Source: Fasciolopsis buskii
Lineage: Eukaryota; Platyhelminthes; Trematoda; Plagiorchiida; Fasciolidae
Reading direction: 5' to 3'
Length of the DNA: 64,000 nucleotides
Assembly: GCA_008360955.1 (NCBI GenBank)
Contig: LUCM01007434.1
Coordinates: 463,508-527,507, forward strand
Position 1 is the stretch's first letter, and every line of letters starts with the position of its first letter. Below are positions 45,301 to 58,099 of this stretch, one piece after another. Position numbers and translations under genes: made by a program. Under the pieces are notes generated by a model, which was not told where the DNA came from, ran no database searches, and saw only the letters and a program-made list of their open reading frames with translations.

Positions 45301-48209
45301 ACGTTTTTTTCGCTTATACAAACCAAGTATCTGTCTCAGGGCATCTACTGACTACGGCAATGGCAAAATATTGTCGCAAAACAGTAAACTTTGTCCGAGT
45401 TAGATTTTGGAAATATCAAAACAATGAGTGTCCTTCTATGTTAAACAAAGCTACTAAAAACTAGCCGGCAGCTAACTTTCTATTTCTCGCGGTAATGTAG
45501 AACTGCATGTTTGTTTTTCCCAATGAATCAGAAGTCTCACAAGAGGTCGAGTACCATCATAACTACTGAGAATGGTAGAAGACGAATTAGAAAAAGGGTA
45601 AAGAAACAACAACACACTGCGTGAACTCTTTCGGACTCCTCTTTCATCCCATCTCTTTTCGAGCGTTATTCATTGCGGCATTTGTTATGCAAGCTGCGGA
45701 TAACATTTACTCTTCCTCCTAATTCCCACATCTGAATTGTTGCCTATACGATCATAAATGTATCACGCGTGTGATGAAAAAAACTCAGACTGCGCGTTAA
45801 TCGGTGACTGCAATAAACCTACATTACATCTACGAGGAATCAAACAATTAAACAGACTCAGTTAACGGTATTGAACACTTGGTTTCAAGTATATCCCATG
45901 GTCATGGTACCGATATTGGATGGACTAAGTAAAAAAGCAATTCATTAGTCGTTGCGCCCAATGGACTATTTGCAAGGGACACAAATGACACGATGATTTA
46001 AGGATATGTGGTTGTTGACTTCAATTAAGAATTTGTACTCAGTTAGCTTGGCTTGCTCTGCTTTTTTAGTTTTTAAAAAGATTAAATCATTAAGCCTATA
46101 AGGTGTTATGGCAAACAGGAAAACAAATGGAGCATTTTTAGAGTCCGTCTGGCAAATACTTGCTCGTTCACTATCCACCCCAGGCATTATCCAAAGTCCC
46201 TCGGAAGTGGATATTCTTCAGTTTGCTATTTGCTACGCTGTTGCTCTTTCTCGACTTTAAAATACAAGGCAGCTGGATAGCCTGAGGACTTCACAATCGA
46301 CTGCAGACCGGTGACTTATTTCCTTGTTTATACGCCCATTTCGGACAGAGCTAGATGTCCTGATTACCAAATGCACGCCTTCGACAGAGGTTGGCGAGCG
46401 TGATGCAATGCATTTCGTACGCCATCAGTGTTTGTTTCGGAATGAAGGTTTAGATATTTACCCCAGAGTGGATATCAAAGACAATCAAACCGGGGCATTC
46501 AACTTCGTTCTAAGGTTGTAGTGAGGACACCAAGACCACGAGAAGGCAGTGCGCAAGAATTCATCAGCAGAGGCCATTTAAGACTCACGACCATTGGAGA
46601 GCATTTCGAGGAGCGTTCAGGACACCTATCCTAACCGGATGCCAAGAAACCTTTCCCCAATCATGTTGACGAGGGTAGGGTTAAGGGTTAAAATTAACAG
46701 CCCTAGAATTTACATGACTGCCAAAAAATGGGTTAATTTCTATGTTCATTATGAATTCTCAACAAACTAAATGTTAGACACAAGTAATTAGGTCATACTA
46801 GTTTCCATATAAACCTTTTGTTAGTTGAAATTTTACAGAAATTTATTTGTGGACCAATGTGGTTAAATGTGTGTTGATTGGTCCACTTGGTAAGTTTCTA
46901 CCCCAGACTACTCTTGTTGGTGATGAATTTTGTAAATGTCCAGACAGAATGACATTGGGCGTGAATCGAAAAATCAATGTACCATGTGTTGCTTCTTTTG
47001 TGAATTTTATAATACAAATAACGCACGATCGATGATAAATTTTGCAACCGGGAGAATTGTAACATTGCCCCATAACGTCATACCATTCATGACAGATCAG
47101 TAACAGATCAGTATGTACAGGCATCCGTGAACATACTGACGCGAAGCTATTTATACATCCGTCAAACACGTTGTTTTTGAGGCGACTCATCAGATAATTG
47201 GAAAGTGGTGAGTTATTTTTCCATCAGCTTCGATGGCCAACGAAATGAACCGCAGTATATGGGGCTTCAATTACACATTATCTGAATGAATAGAATAACC
47301 ATAAGATAGCTAAAGCTGAAAGTAATGGTCACCCACTTCTGTAAAGGTTACAACTACATTGTCTACGATTCCCGAGATGCACCGCGTAGGTTAAGAATCA
47401 AATACCGTAGACTAACGGTGGTACCTGGTTATACAACTTTAATCGGGGGCTATTAGGCTTCAAAATTGGTTCCTCATCCAAAATATAACGCTTCAAAATT
47501 AGAAGATCACGTATTACTACTTCCTCATTTCTAAACGATGCAAAAATACTACTGCCTTTTGTAAAACGGTAAAAAGTCGTTTTACACCCAATGATTGCAC
47601 AACAAGACAACAACATTCAATCGGAACCCTATATCTGTCACAGACGTCAATGGTCACAATAACAGCACCATCTTTCTCCGATATATTTTGCCTTTTATTA
47701 ACAAAAAGATAGCGTAGAAAGTTTTGATGGATAGGGATAGCGGTGAACTGACGGATGTCAGTTTGAAGTCTATCGACAGCAGAAGGAGACATAGCGGCAA
47801 ACTACGGGTTGACATTGCTATGATACTGAGCTTTCGACCGAGGCCGGACAAGTAAATTTCTCACTGATCTGCCTAATCACAGATAAGTATACACGGTCAA
47901 GAACAACACATCGTTATCTTCCAGTTTGAGTGTTTTACTTAGCTAATCCCACTGAATAGCTTCTCATTTCAGTGTGGTTTTTAATAAACTGATTCCCGCA
48001 ATGGTATAATTATCATGCTGAAGGTGGATTGATGTGTCAGGTGAAATTAGAACAATTCACCAGCAATTTAATTTGTTTTGATGGACTGTGAGTTGCGTGC
48101 AGCATTGGGGCATGGTCTATCCAAAACAAATCATGAAAAAAGTAAAAACAAAACAAAAAAACGTAGAGAAAAGATTATAAGTGCAAGCAACACAATGAGT
48201 AACCATAGT
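42323..48209. other. Upstream of known unc-13 exons; no recognised gene
   Basis: Several weak candidates only. A minus frame at 45037-45340 has a plausible acceptor (GCCCTGAGACAG) and an LGLYKRKKRDPPITEFF-type peptide, but no clear donor or family. Plus frames at 43821-44024 and 46324-46521 lack similarity. The missing 5' exon or exons of unc-13 may lie here or further right. Confidence 0.35.
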
Positions 48210-48600
48210 TTAGTTTAGCTTAGTTGCTGCAATAAATAAACTTGCACCAACGTACTCTGCTTTTTGCTGCTACCCTATAGGATCAGGTGCCCGGAAGAGA
48301 CCAGAAGAACAGTAGATCGTGAATGCTCAGCCCCAAGGGAATAAGTTAAGTAATCGTTTGGAAATGGAGACATTTCGAGTGCAAGAAAATCACTGACTGT
48401 ATCACTAAACTACTTTAGCCATCGCTTTGGGAGATCTCTTGGACCCCGAACGGGCAAACTAAATGCATCTACACGAGCCAATCGTCGGCTATCAACCTCA
48501 ACCCGCCCATAACTACTAGCTGCCTTGCACAACTGCGCAGATCAAGACAGGCTTTCTGTAGACAGGCGCAAAACGCGACCCAACTCCCTTTATTCATATC
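48210..48600 (+). repeat. Dispersed repeat family C, copy 2
   Basis: Shares GTGCAAGAAAATCACTGA and TTTGGGAGATCTCTTGGACC (about 48427-48446) with copies 1 and 3, in the same order and at the same spacing. Class unknown. Confidence 0.5.
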
Positions 48601-48789
48601 CAGTGGCATTTCTAAAAATTGACCTACTTAGCTTACTCCCCTGTACTTAACCTCTGGTTCGGCTACGAAGGGAATCATATCAATAAAAACGTACAAACAA
48701 CTCCTCACGTGATCTGATGGATCTTACAACCATTAGCCTTTCATTACTGTCATCCATTTCTGGTGCTTAGCATCACGAAATTACAGAAA

Positions 48790-49100
48790 CAACTACTATA
48801 ACCTATAAGCTGTGAAAATAGACAGAAGAAGTAATACATCAAATGCAAGACCGCCATTGACAACGGTACTTTTTCATATAGTCCACTGTCTCCTAGTACC
48901 GCGTGGGAGATTTCATGGACTCCCATCTGGTTGTCTAAATCAACCCACTCGGGGCAGAAAACTAAGAAAAACTTTCACATCGTTTTATCTCCTCATGAAT
49001 TCGACTACCTCCTCCTAAGTACTGAAACTCGTGTCTCGAAAAAAAGTAAATGCCGACTGACTGGACTGTTGGCCTGCTCAACTCATGATCCGACTAGTCT
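48790..49100 (+). repeat. Dispersed repeat family C, copy 3
   Basis: Contains GCAAGACCGCCATTGA at 48845-48860 and GTGGGAGATTTCATGGACTC near 48903. It is in the same orientation as copy 2, about 0.5 kb downstream, so the two may form a loose tandem. Confidence 0.5.
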
Positions 49101-50281
49101 GAACCATTCAAATTCGGTTTATGTCTCCGACTGAGCTCAGTGGCTCAAAGGCTTACAACTAGGAAATGAGTTTCTAAAAAATTTCCTCACCAAATGTGAA
49201 AGATTCTACGAGTTTGCCGACGTGAGAACGCGGACAGCGTTCACACATCTCCTGTCTTTGTTTCTGAACGATCTACCTGGAGAGATCACATGACTTCAGT
49301 GTAAACTAAACTTTTGATCTGCTGTCAGGTGTTAAGCCAACTACACAAATTTCTCACACCAATAAAACCTTTTGGAATTTTTTCCATACGCGAATAAACT
49401 CTACCAAGATACGACAAGTTGAGTAGATATAACTGTTTCGATGACCGGAGTTATCTAGACTATTTAGTTCTTTGTGTGGCAGAACAAAATTCGGCTCCAA
49501 ACCAAACCAGAAACGTTTCAGCACATTGCGCAACGAACGTGCAAAATACTTCCCAACTACAGTTTGAATCGTCAAAAATATTTGCTTTTTGTTTGGAGCT
49601 TCACTCGGAGGCAAAAATATGAACCGGATGTTCTTAGACAATTTTCTAATGCAGCATAAATCGAAGCGACTGGCACCAAACAACGATAGGACCTTCGCCT
49701 AACAGCACAATAAAATCACGAAAAGTCTAAGGCAAAGTGCAAAAGAAAACAAAATCTTTTCTTCCCGTCTGTTACTTTTAACTTTCGCATCAGTTATATA
49801 TATAAATATATATATAATATGCTTGAAAACACATCTTGCCAGAGTAACGCCTTTTAAGTAGAATATTATAGAAAACTGATGCGATAGGCATTTAAACATA
49901 CATATATATATATACAAACTGGATAATCAAGAATTAGACAGGGTAATACTGGCGAATAGGAGTTATCAAAGCGATGTCCGAAGGAAGCCACCATTCGTAT
50001 GAACTCTACTATAGTTATTATTATACAAGGCCTGAGGGCTCGGGATCTTCATGTGTCCAACATAACATGTATTTAACTACATTTGAACTAGCTACTTATG
50101 TGAAATATAAAGCAGCAATACCAAATTAATCTCACTGGTGTGTTTCACACATAAATGGATAAGCAAAATTCCTCCGAAGGAAAATAACCTGTTCCGCGGT
50201 CACTGCTGCTCGTCAGGAATGCGTGCCAGATACCCTACTGTCCAATCATTCCTCCGTCTGTACATGCCTCCGTTAGTTTAC
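49101..50281. other. No recognised feature apart from TA-rich tracts
   Basis: TA-rich tracts occur at 49795-49820 and 49900-49914. Open frames of about 60 to 109 codons on both strands at 49354-49683 have no recognised similarity. Confidence 0.45.
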
Positions 50282-50573
50282 CACTAGAGTCTCATTTGAA
50301 TCGTTAGCAGTATGAATAGATGATAAGTTGCACGGGGATTGGCCGGAAGTTCTTCGTCGACCAGGCTGGGATAACATTCAGGAATTGGACATAAGGTCCC
50401 AAAGTATCGATTTTTGTCCGCTCATTTAGGTATCGCATGCGGACCATGTGTCTCTTTTTTCCAGGTTAACCATGCCTGGCAGATGAAAAACTCTGAAAGA
50501 ATCACCATGTGGTTCTTATATAGACTTTTCATCCATTCACGCTCCTAACTATCCAAATAAGATTCTAATGAGT
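50282..50573. mobile_element. MITE-like element with ~48-bp terminal inverted repeats, copy 1
   Basis: The left end (CTCATTTGAATCGTTAGCAG and flanks, 50282-50328) is an imperfect inverted repeat of the right end (50524-50573). The same termini occur at 54661-54877. The interior of about 190 bp has no coding potential, as expected for a non-autonomous DNA transposon. No target-site duplication was recognised. Confidence 0.6.
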
Positions 50574-51639
50574 ATATAAAACTGAATTCACTTACACGGC
50601 GCTTCAAAGATATGAACCGTCACATAATGCCACAGACATAAAGTGTAGAAATAGGTCGATATATTGTTGATCTGAAAAAACTTTTCTCAAGTAATCAAAA
50701 TTGCTGAGAGTGATAAAGAAAACGTGAACTTGAATCATATTGCTCAATCTTCCTTAATCCGATTTTATTGGAACTAGCATATCGACGAACCAAAACCGGC
50801 GAACATAGTGACGCTCAAAAACTGAATTAGCGAGTTCAATTTTCCATACCTGATTTCAACTCCCCAACAGTGAATGTAAAGTTGGTTGACAGCAAACAAT
50901 AAAACACTAAACAAGCCATATTTTCTTGACAAATGAAGACGAATCCGTCCTATGTCGGTCTAACAACATGCAAATCAGCATGGCCAACTGCTTATGCGAA
51001 CACCTCTACCGATGCTGAACATTTTGCATCCTAAACACCAGGCTTCATGATAAATACCTTATAAATACTAACCATCTCGTCGAGGAACGCTCAAAATCGA
51101 TCGAAAATCTGACATTAGGTTTGCCGGGGGGGATATGAAATTTTGGCTCATTAGTCTCGCTGTATTTGAGGCCAACTTGTTGACAAATAAGCAAACTCTT
51201 ACCTAACACAATAATTAGTTTTGTCCTGACCCTATTCCCTATGTATTAATATCTTTTACTAATTGTTCATTTTGTAAACTGTTCACTTGTAACTGCAATC
51301 TTTCCAGTTGGTCAAGTGAACTGACATACAATCCACATCACACGCACGGTGATCATCCAGTTTCATTTCGCTGAGGTCCTATGTGATGTACTGTTTACAT
51401 GACCCCACCGACAGTACAGAATTTCTAACAGGAAGACCGGAAGTAGTGTGGCAACACACATAAATTCTTGCTGGTCTGGCAGTTTAGATGTGTCATCCCA
51501 GGTTCTCCCATCATAACGGTAAAACCACAATGACATTATAAACCGGCGCCTTTATAAAACAATATGGCAAATTTGTCGACTCATTTTTAGCATTTACTGC
51601 ACCACATAGTATTGTAAGTGATTTCAACCATACATTAAC
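50574..51639. other. No recognised feature
   Basis: AT-rich sequence without notable frames. It may include the leading part of the LINE that follows. Confidence 0.45.
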
Positions 51640-53765
51640 CTCACTATGAACCTCTGCGTTTTTACCCAGCAGGAAAGATATCCGTATTACAAATATTCTT
51701 CACCGACTGTCCTGAATCGATTTTTTCTTAAATTACGCGCACCCACCTCAACAATTGATCATTATCTGCCTCTAACAAGGTACAAAACGTACCCTTGGTC
51801 TGCTTTCTACGCTCTCAGCCGAACAAAACAAATCCAAATTTGCTTCCATAATTCTTCACGCGAGTACCGCATTCTCCTTCAAAGTCTGCTTCACACGCAT
51901 CAAATTGTTTCGTTTTTTAACTCTTGCGAAATGACACTGCCAGCCCTTTCACAGAGACGGACAGAGAAATCTCCTTTACTATCTCCTCGAAACCCTATTT
52001 GTCCTAAAAGGCAGCATCTGTTCCCAGTTAGTGAGATCTCTAAGGAGACGCAAAGAACCCATTTACAAAACACTTGACAATTTACGTGTGCGATATATTT
52101 CCACGTTAATAAGAGCTGAAATCAAACGTATTGATGCGATGTTCACTAACTAACCTTGAATGATACAACAGTAAATTCATATGGTCAGGCTTTCGACTGT
52201 CGTGCGGGAAGAAGAAATGGGAAATGCTAGGCGGATGCCAACATTATTAAGCGAGCTTCATTTCATCTTAATCATGACACTGCGACTTTTGTACTGGACA
52301 CTGATATGTTTTCTAAGGAAGAAGCGTCTATGCTTTTCTGCACTACTAAAATTACCGCTAGAGTAGGTCCCAACAATGTATCTTCATCCATTCTAGGGAA
52401 CGGTTTTGTGGCTCTGACTGATGCAGATATTTCTCTAGTTAACATATCCCTGAGTGCAGGCAACCTGTCGCTACTGTTCCCATCTAAAAACGCAGTGGAT
52501 CTGCTTTCTTGGCGGGACGCTTTTTCCCCATTGTCTTAACTTCGTCCAGTCTTAACCTGACAGCGCATGTTATGCTTAATCACCCACGTTCTCCTATGAT
52601 TTTTCCTGAAGATTTTTAACTGGTTTGTAAACCTATAACGTTTGATTTGAACGCTGTTGCCTTCATTATTCATCACATTTGTAAACCTTGAGATTTATCA
52701 ATAAAATCCGTGCGTTTCGCTTTCTTAGACTATTTATATTTACTCGATCCCGTCCCGCAGTCTCTACTACTTCAGAAACTGGAAAAAATAGTTGTTCCAG
52801 GCCCTCACCAGCATTGCTGTCTGATTACATTAGCAACCGAATTCGGTGCGCACGCATGGGTGATAAAACGTCAAAACTGTTGGTTAACAACTCAAGCACG
52901 CTTCAAGATGTCGTTTTTCCCCTATACCCCCTTCCAACATAAACCAGTGACTTGTACACCCGTTTTGACTGTCACTTGTTTCGGTATGCCGAGGATGTTG
53001 CTCACTCTCTCCAGACATTTCTAGAAACAAAGGTCGTCATACTGTTTCTCACAACTTATCTCCTGTTTAAGATTATTCCGTCTAACTCGGATAAATGTTT
53101 CCAACTTCTGTTCTGTCTCTCCCTCCCGGTCAACTTATCCGGCTGAATCATCACTTATCAACCTAAAGTCACTCACCAAGGTTGATCTTGTGTAAAATCT
53201 GGCAGGTTTGAGGGCCTTATTGATAAAAATTTGGGCGAGAGTTTTCACATTCCCATCTGCCTAACGAATTTTCTAGGGGTGTCACTTCAAATCACGTTTC
53301 GGTACCACAAGATGAAATAAGACACCATATGCCGTCTTACATACTAGAGTTTTTCTTTCAGTCATTCTTTATTATTCTCTTGCTGTTTAGTTAGTTTAGT
53401 TAAGAAAGTCTTTGAAATTCTTCGCCGGAGACTTTCACTTAGTATTCGTGTGTCCTTTGTACTGGTAAACAAATTTTCCATTACAATGTGTAATTAATTA
53501 CTATCCGCGGGTGAAACGTTTGTCCATGAAATGCTTCCAAATCATCTCCACAATGATCTCTCCAAGTGTTGGTCTCATATTTCTACACAGTCAATTTTTC
53601 GTTCCGAACTCTCCGGGAAATGATATCCACAGTAAATTTAGCTGATCTTTATATAGTGGGCATCCTGACAAATCGGGATCACGTTTTGGCCGAACAAACT
53701 ATCCTAACTGTTCGAATCATCCACTTGACGAGCAACAAGTGTAACTGTTTTCTTACCGTCTAGTA
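51640..53765 (+). mobile_element. CR1/Jockey-like LINE, degenerate reverse transcriptase ORF
   Basis: Broken plus-strand frames follow the order of a CR1/Jockey polymerase. Basic helical text (REYRILLQSLLHTH) upstream is typical of the pre-RT region at 51840-51905. Near 52755-52870 come LLLQKLEKI and SDYISNRIRCARMGDKTSK, matching the finger/palm pattern of these LINEs. The catalytic YADD box is mutated to YAED at 52985-52996, and NSDKCFQLLFCLSLPVN follows near 53085-53135. The 3' region at about 53520-53600 matches the fragment at 16290-16620. Stops and frameshifts are frequent, so the copy is dead. Confidence 0.75.
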
Positions 53766-54660
53766 CTGTCGTTTAATGCGATATTCCTGTAGGGTAAAAT
53801 CGATTCTATGGATCACAGTACGACTATCATATCACTTGTTAGAATCCCAGTTGTCAAAACTGGTACACTTTTGTGTGTTGCATGGGAGCCGAACAAAACT
53901 TTCTAACTCGTAACCCATGATGAACAGCTGATAATCCAAGGATACCCCTTTTATTGGACGGCAGGAAAACCTAAAGTAGTAGCTTGAAAATTTTTTGGAG
54001 CCATCTTTATGTGATAAATCTGCTTTGGAAATTTCTCTTTCATAGCGCCTCATACGAATTTGCAAAGGGACTAAATCTGCATTATACAAGTGTTTTTGCT
54101 TACATGTGCATTGCACATTTATTTCCGACCAGCATACAGGACTACAGTCTTCATGCGCAGATCTCAGATTATCTGGTCAGCCCTACGCCCACAAACAAAA
54201 AGCTTCAGTTTGACCCTCGTCAAAGTTCATCAATGAGGCACGTCTGCCGGAGCTTTTAGAGCTTAAACTTGGACCTTCCCACTGGAAAATTTGTATGTTA
54301 ACAAAAGCAATCAGCTTCCGCTATGGCAAATCGCGACTAACGAGATAACTCTGTTCAGATGCCGTCTTCAACGAACATCTGCATACATAAAGAGAATATT
54401 TTGCAACAGACTGTAAAACATGCATGACAATACAAAATCATCATTTTGGACGTAGGTTTATTTAGTTAAACCATTACAGTTTAGCCAGCAGTTTTCGTGA
54501 ACAATCTTGTGAAATTTATCAGTAGTATATTTTGCAAACAGATGGATGAACAAAATTTACCCGGAACTACACGACCGATTTTACAGTTATTGCCGCTCTT
54601 CAGGTATGCATACTCGGTATTATTCTGTCTAACCATCCCTATGCTGCTTTCTTATTTTTT
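53766..54660. other. No recognised feature
   Basis: Opposed frames of about 90 codons at 53832-54259 show no recognised similarity. Confidence 0.45.
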
Positions 54661-54877
54661 TCACTAGAATCTAATTTGAATCGTTGGGAGCGGGAATGAA
54701 TGATAAGTCCACTAAAAATGTACTGAGAAGAAAAATCAATACTTTCGGGCATTTTGTCCCCTTTTTGAATGTTAGCCTTGCCTGACCGACTAAAATCCTC
54801 CGACGAATCATCTTGTGATCCTTAAATGGACTTACCATCCATTCACATTGTTAACGAATCAAATGAGATTCTAGTGA
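54661..54877. mobile_element. MITE-like element with 50-bp terminal inverted repeats, copy 2
   Basis: The left terminus 54661-54710 and right terminus 54828-54877 are inverted copies with scattered mismatches, both starting TCACTAGAATCT and ending at the inner GGACTTA/TAAGTCC. The 117-bp centre is noncoding. The ends match the element at 50282-50573, while the centre differs in length. Confidence 0.7.
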
Positions 54878-57595
54878 GAATCTTGAGAAGTGCCAACATT
54901 TTTCAGTAAGGTATTTCAATACACTCCACAGTTGCGTTAATTAGCCCTTGCGTATGGGAACTACTAGATTAAAACCAATGGAGCAATTTACGCGTACATA
55001 TATTTGGAATTATTGATTCAATTTAGAATGTACAAGAAAGAATTTTACGGTACTTCACTTTGATTGTGCTTGTTAACCGGCATTACCGCTTAACCAATGA
55101 CAACACAAATGTTTGAATTGCAAGTCGATTGATAGATGCCAAAAATAGTATGTTGAGGACGAAGTCATTTTTGTTCCCGATGGCTGATTGAAAGAGACCT
55201 GTGGATTAAGAATAGGCGGTTTAACCCAACATGTTGGTTCCATTCCACTAGAGGAAGTTTACTAATTTTATCTTGTCAATGATTGGCCTTCGCTACTCGC
55301 TGTTAACAGTTACAAAAATGAAATTAACCAAAACCACTCATCTGTAAGCCCATACAACAAATGTTTCAATCGGCCGGCTATTTACAATTTAATATTTACT
55401 AGGGATTGAACTCTGGTTTTATTGGTTTAAGCAAATCATAGAAAATAATTAGACGATCGCTTTAGCCACAGTTCAAAATACAACGAAATTGCCCGTAGTT
55501 TGCAACTTTTAACTCTTGAATATAGTTTGTTCACTGAGGGCCACTTGCTGAACCCCGGCGGAAGACCGATGTAATCAGCAAAGGCTTGATTACCGGGGAG
55601 TCCCAACAAGAGTGCCTCAAGTTGGCAAAGCAAAACTGGCATTTCTCACACCCAACAGCACTCCGCGCCATGTAGTACCAGCACAGCAACCAACTGCCAC
55701 AATTTCAGAATATATGTTACTTAATTATTAATAGTACAAGTCTACCGTTCACAAGGTGCTAAAAGTTTACAGAGTTCTCACGTTATTACAAACTCGGAGC
55801 CTTATTATAGACCACCGTTGGTTACTTCTTTGTCCATAAATGAGCCCCTTTTTCACACGTTGGCAATCGAAAGTTGGTTATTGGGTGAAAATATACAGTT
55901 ATCTGTCCGTTACCTAAGGGGGCACGTTAGCCATCGCCCATTCGGTTGCCTTTGTGCGACTGGCGCGTTGATGGAGCGGACATTTATCACAAGGTTTGGG
56001 AACTGCTTGTCGATAAAGTCAATGATTAGTGTAGAGGAGGTTCTATGTCTTCGACTTGATTCTTGCTTGTGAATACTGTAGGACTGCCAAGGTTTCAAAT
56101 AAGCACGACAGAGAAACTTTCGAAAATTTCGTAAATTCCTTCAGAAATGTCTTCTGCAATAGGTTTTCCGGGAAAACCACGACCCTTGGTACTTTAGTAA
56201 ATCATCGTCATCTTCAAAGGATAGATTTTTGTAAGTGTTGTTTGTATCCCCCAGCATTAGCCAGTCCATAGGAATGTTTCTTAGGATTCCGTGTTGCAGG
56301 TATTGATATTCTTCATCTACATAAATGACATACCACTGCCTTTTGGACCCTGCTTAATGATATAAAACACTGATAGGACACCAGAACTCCTGTGAACCTT
56401 GCAGTTCTTCGGGATCATCCGCAAATGTATGAACGACCGGCGTTGATGTAGGAATTACTTAGCATTTTCACTTGATTTTTAATCATTTTTGACCAAAATA
56501 GGCAACCAAACACAAACTCTAGGGTTTGCTTTTATTTTTTAGCATAACGGAATCCAGAATTTCCGGTTACCTCTTCAATAGGGCGTAAATTTTCATGTTT
56601 GCAAAACCGCGAGCAGTCGATCGATCGACAAGATGATTATGGTAGTTTTCAGTATTTTGGTTCCTTATCGCCTTCTCTCGAAGTTCGAACAATATGCGCC
56701 TGTAGTGTTTATAAATGATAGTGAACCGCTAGTTTCTCATTTGCCAGCTCATGGTTTACTCATTAAAGTCTACATCCAGTAAAACTTGATGAATAACACT
56801 GGTGTGTTCAAAGACTGGAGCACTTCTAACGCAATAAATATACATTAATTTCCCGATTTAATGAAACTACAGATGCGTAAATAAGAGAAAACAAGGCACA
56901 CACACACTGAGATTCGCAACACAGAGTCTGCAGTGCAAGGTAAAATCGATTTTTAAAGCAGAAAGTTATCAGATAAGGTTGCGTGCATAAATGAGCGTGA
57001 GAAACACGAGGCAAGAATGTTATCTATGCATGAAATTGGAAGTCAAATATTGCTGACACAATGAGGATGGGTAATTCCACAGATTCTTAGTGCATTATAA
57101 CCAATCAGAAACAGATTATCGTGTTGAGGGACAAATCACGTACTATGAATGGTACAGAGAAGACAGCATCAATACAATGCAGAATGGCTTAATTATTGTA
57201 TTGAAAATTTGAATGTCGTACGCTTCTGAATGAAGCAAAACGAAGCGATAGCAAATCGCAAAAGTATGCACATAAAAATGGCAGATGAATGAAGACTAGG
57301 TAACACAAAGTTCAGCTTAGAAAAAGAAACTGAGAGGATGATCATCATCATTTGGCCAGAATGTGATGAAACTGGATGAAAAACCATTGGAAGGTTAATG
57401 GTGAATAAGGTAGGCTCTGTCCTGCCTAATAATCGGCCGTGGACATGCGGCCGCAGTGTTATGGGTGTGGTGGGTTTTGCTTGGCAAGCGGTCTCCCTAA
57501 AATAACATCACAATAACCCACTGGTTGCATTGTAAATCGATTGCTGTGCCCCGCCATCCAAATAAGCCAATTGCCCTTTTTCATGTTCCGCTGAC
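54878..57595. other. No firm gene; possible LINE polymerase scrap near 56.3 kb
   Basis: At about 56293-56355 a plus frame reads VLQVLIFFIYINDIPLPF, resembling the L-F-x-I-Y-I-N-D-L strand of CR1/Jockey polymerases, but nothing around it can be assigned firmly. Minus frames at 55436-55642 and 55910-56098 have protein-like composition without splice support. Confidence 0.35.
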
Positions 57596-57728
57596 CTGGA
57601 AATGTATTTCAGAAGAGGCGCATGAACCGATTCACTGGCCACCAACTCGTCTGGAATAACTCTGCTGCCCTGTTGAAAGTTCATGGTTGTGCAAGCGCTA
57701 GACATGTATCCTTGAATGAAATGGCCTA
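57596..57728 (-). CDS. Unidentified minus-strand exon
   Basis: On the minus strand the donor CCAG|GTCAGC (57590-57595) is good. An acceptor CGCCCATAG ends at 57729; an alternative CCGCTAG would extend the exon to 57744. With the first choice the exon reads 2 bases, 43 codons and 2 bases. Translation includes FIQGYMSSACTTMNFQQG, SRVIPDELVASESVHAPLL and KYIS. I do not recognise the family. It could be an upstream exon of the unc-13 gene on the same strand, but its end phase does not fit the exon at 42193-42322 directly, so another exon would be needed between them. Confidence 0.4.
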
Positions 57729-57744
57729 CTATGGGCGGAGCGAG

Positions 57745-58099
57745 CTAGCGGTAGAACAGCCCACAACGTTTAAAATCCTAAATATGACTAATCTTCGGAC
57801 GAATATTTTGAGCTCTTCTATCAGTCCCAAAAGGGACCTCCCACTATACACAACTGCTTTTCCTCTGAAAAATCGTGTTGTCCTTCTTTTCTCAGTCTCT
57901 CTCCTGACACTCACTGGGAACTGCAGTGAGCCATGCTAGCGTAGTGTCACCGGAATAAGTCCTTTAATATTTTCTCCTGTTCCCCCTTAGATGGCATCCA
58001 AGACTCACGGAACCCAATTCCTCCGGCTGATGCACTGTCCCTTCCCCGATGCCCCTTCAGACTAGCCACGTCCAGTGTACAAACACTGATGCGTGTAGG
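57745..58099. other. No recognised feature
   Basis: Likely 5' flank or 5' region of the RTE LINE that follows; no motif was seen. Confidence 0.4.

Noticed and set aside
45037..45340. Minus-strand frame with a plausible acceptor and LGLYKRKKRDPPITEFF peptide
   Set aside because: The donor is weak (GAA|GTAGTG), composition drifts after it and no family is recognised.
47150..47200. CTGATGAGTCGCC on the minus strand as a hammerhead
   Set aside because: No GAAA box or helix I partner follows at a suitable distance.
55436..56271. Several protein-like frames on both strands, including a repeated Phe/Asn-rich segment
   Set aside because: No agreement of splice sites, frame and similarity; possibly LINE debris.
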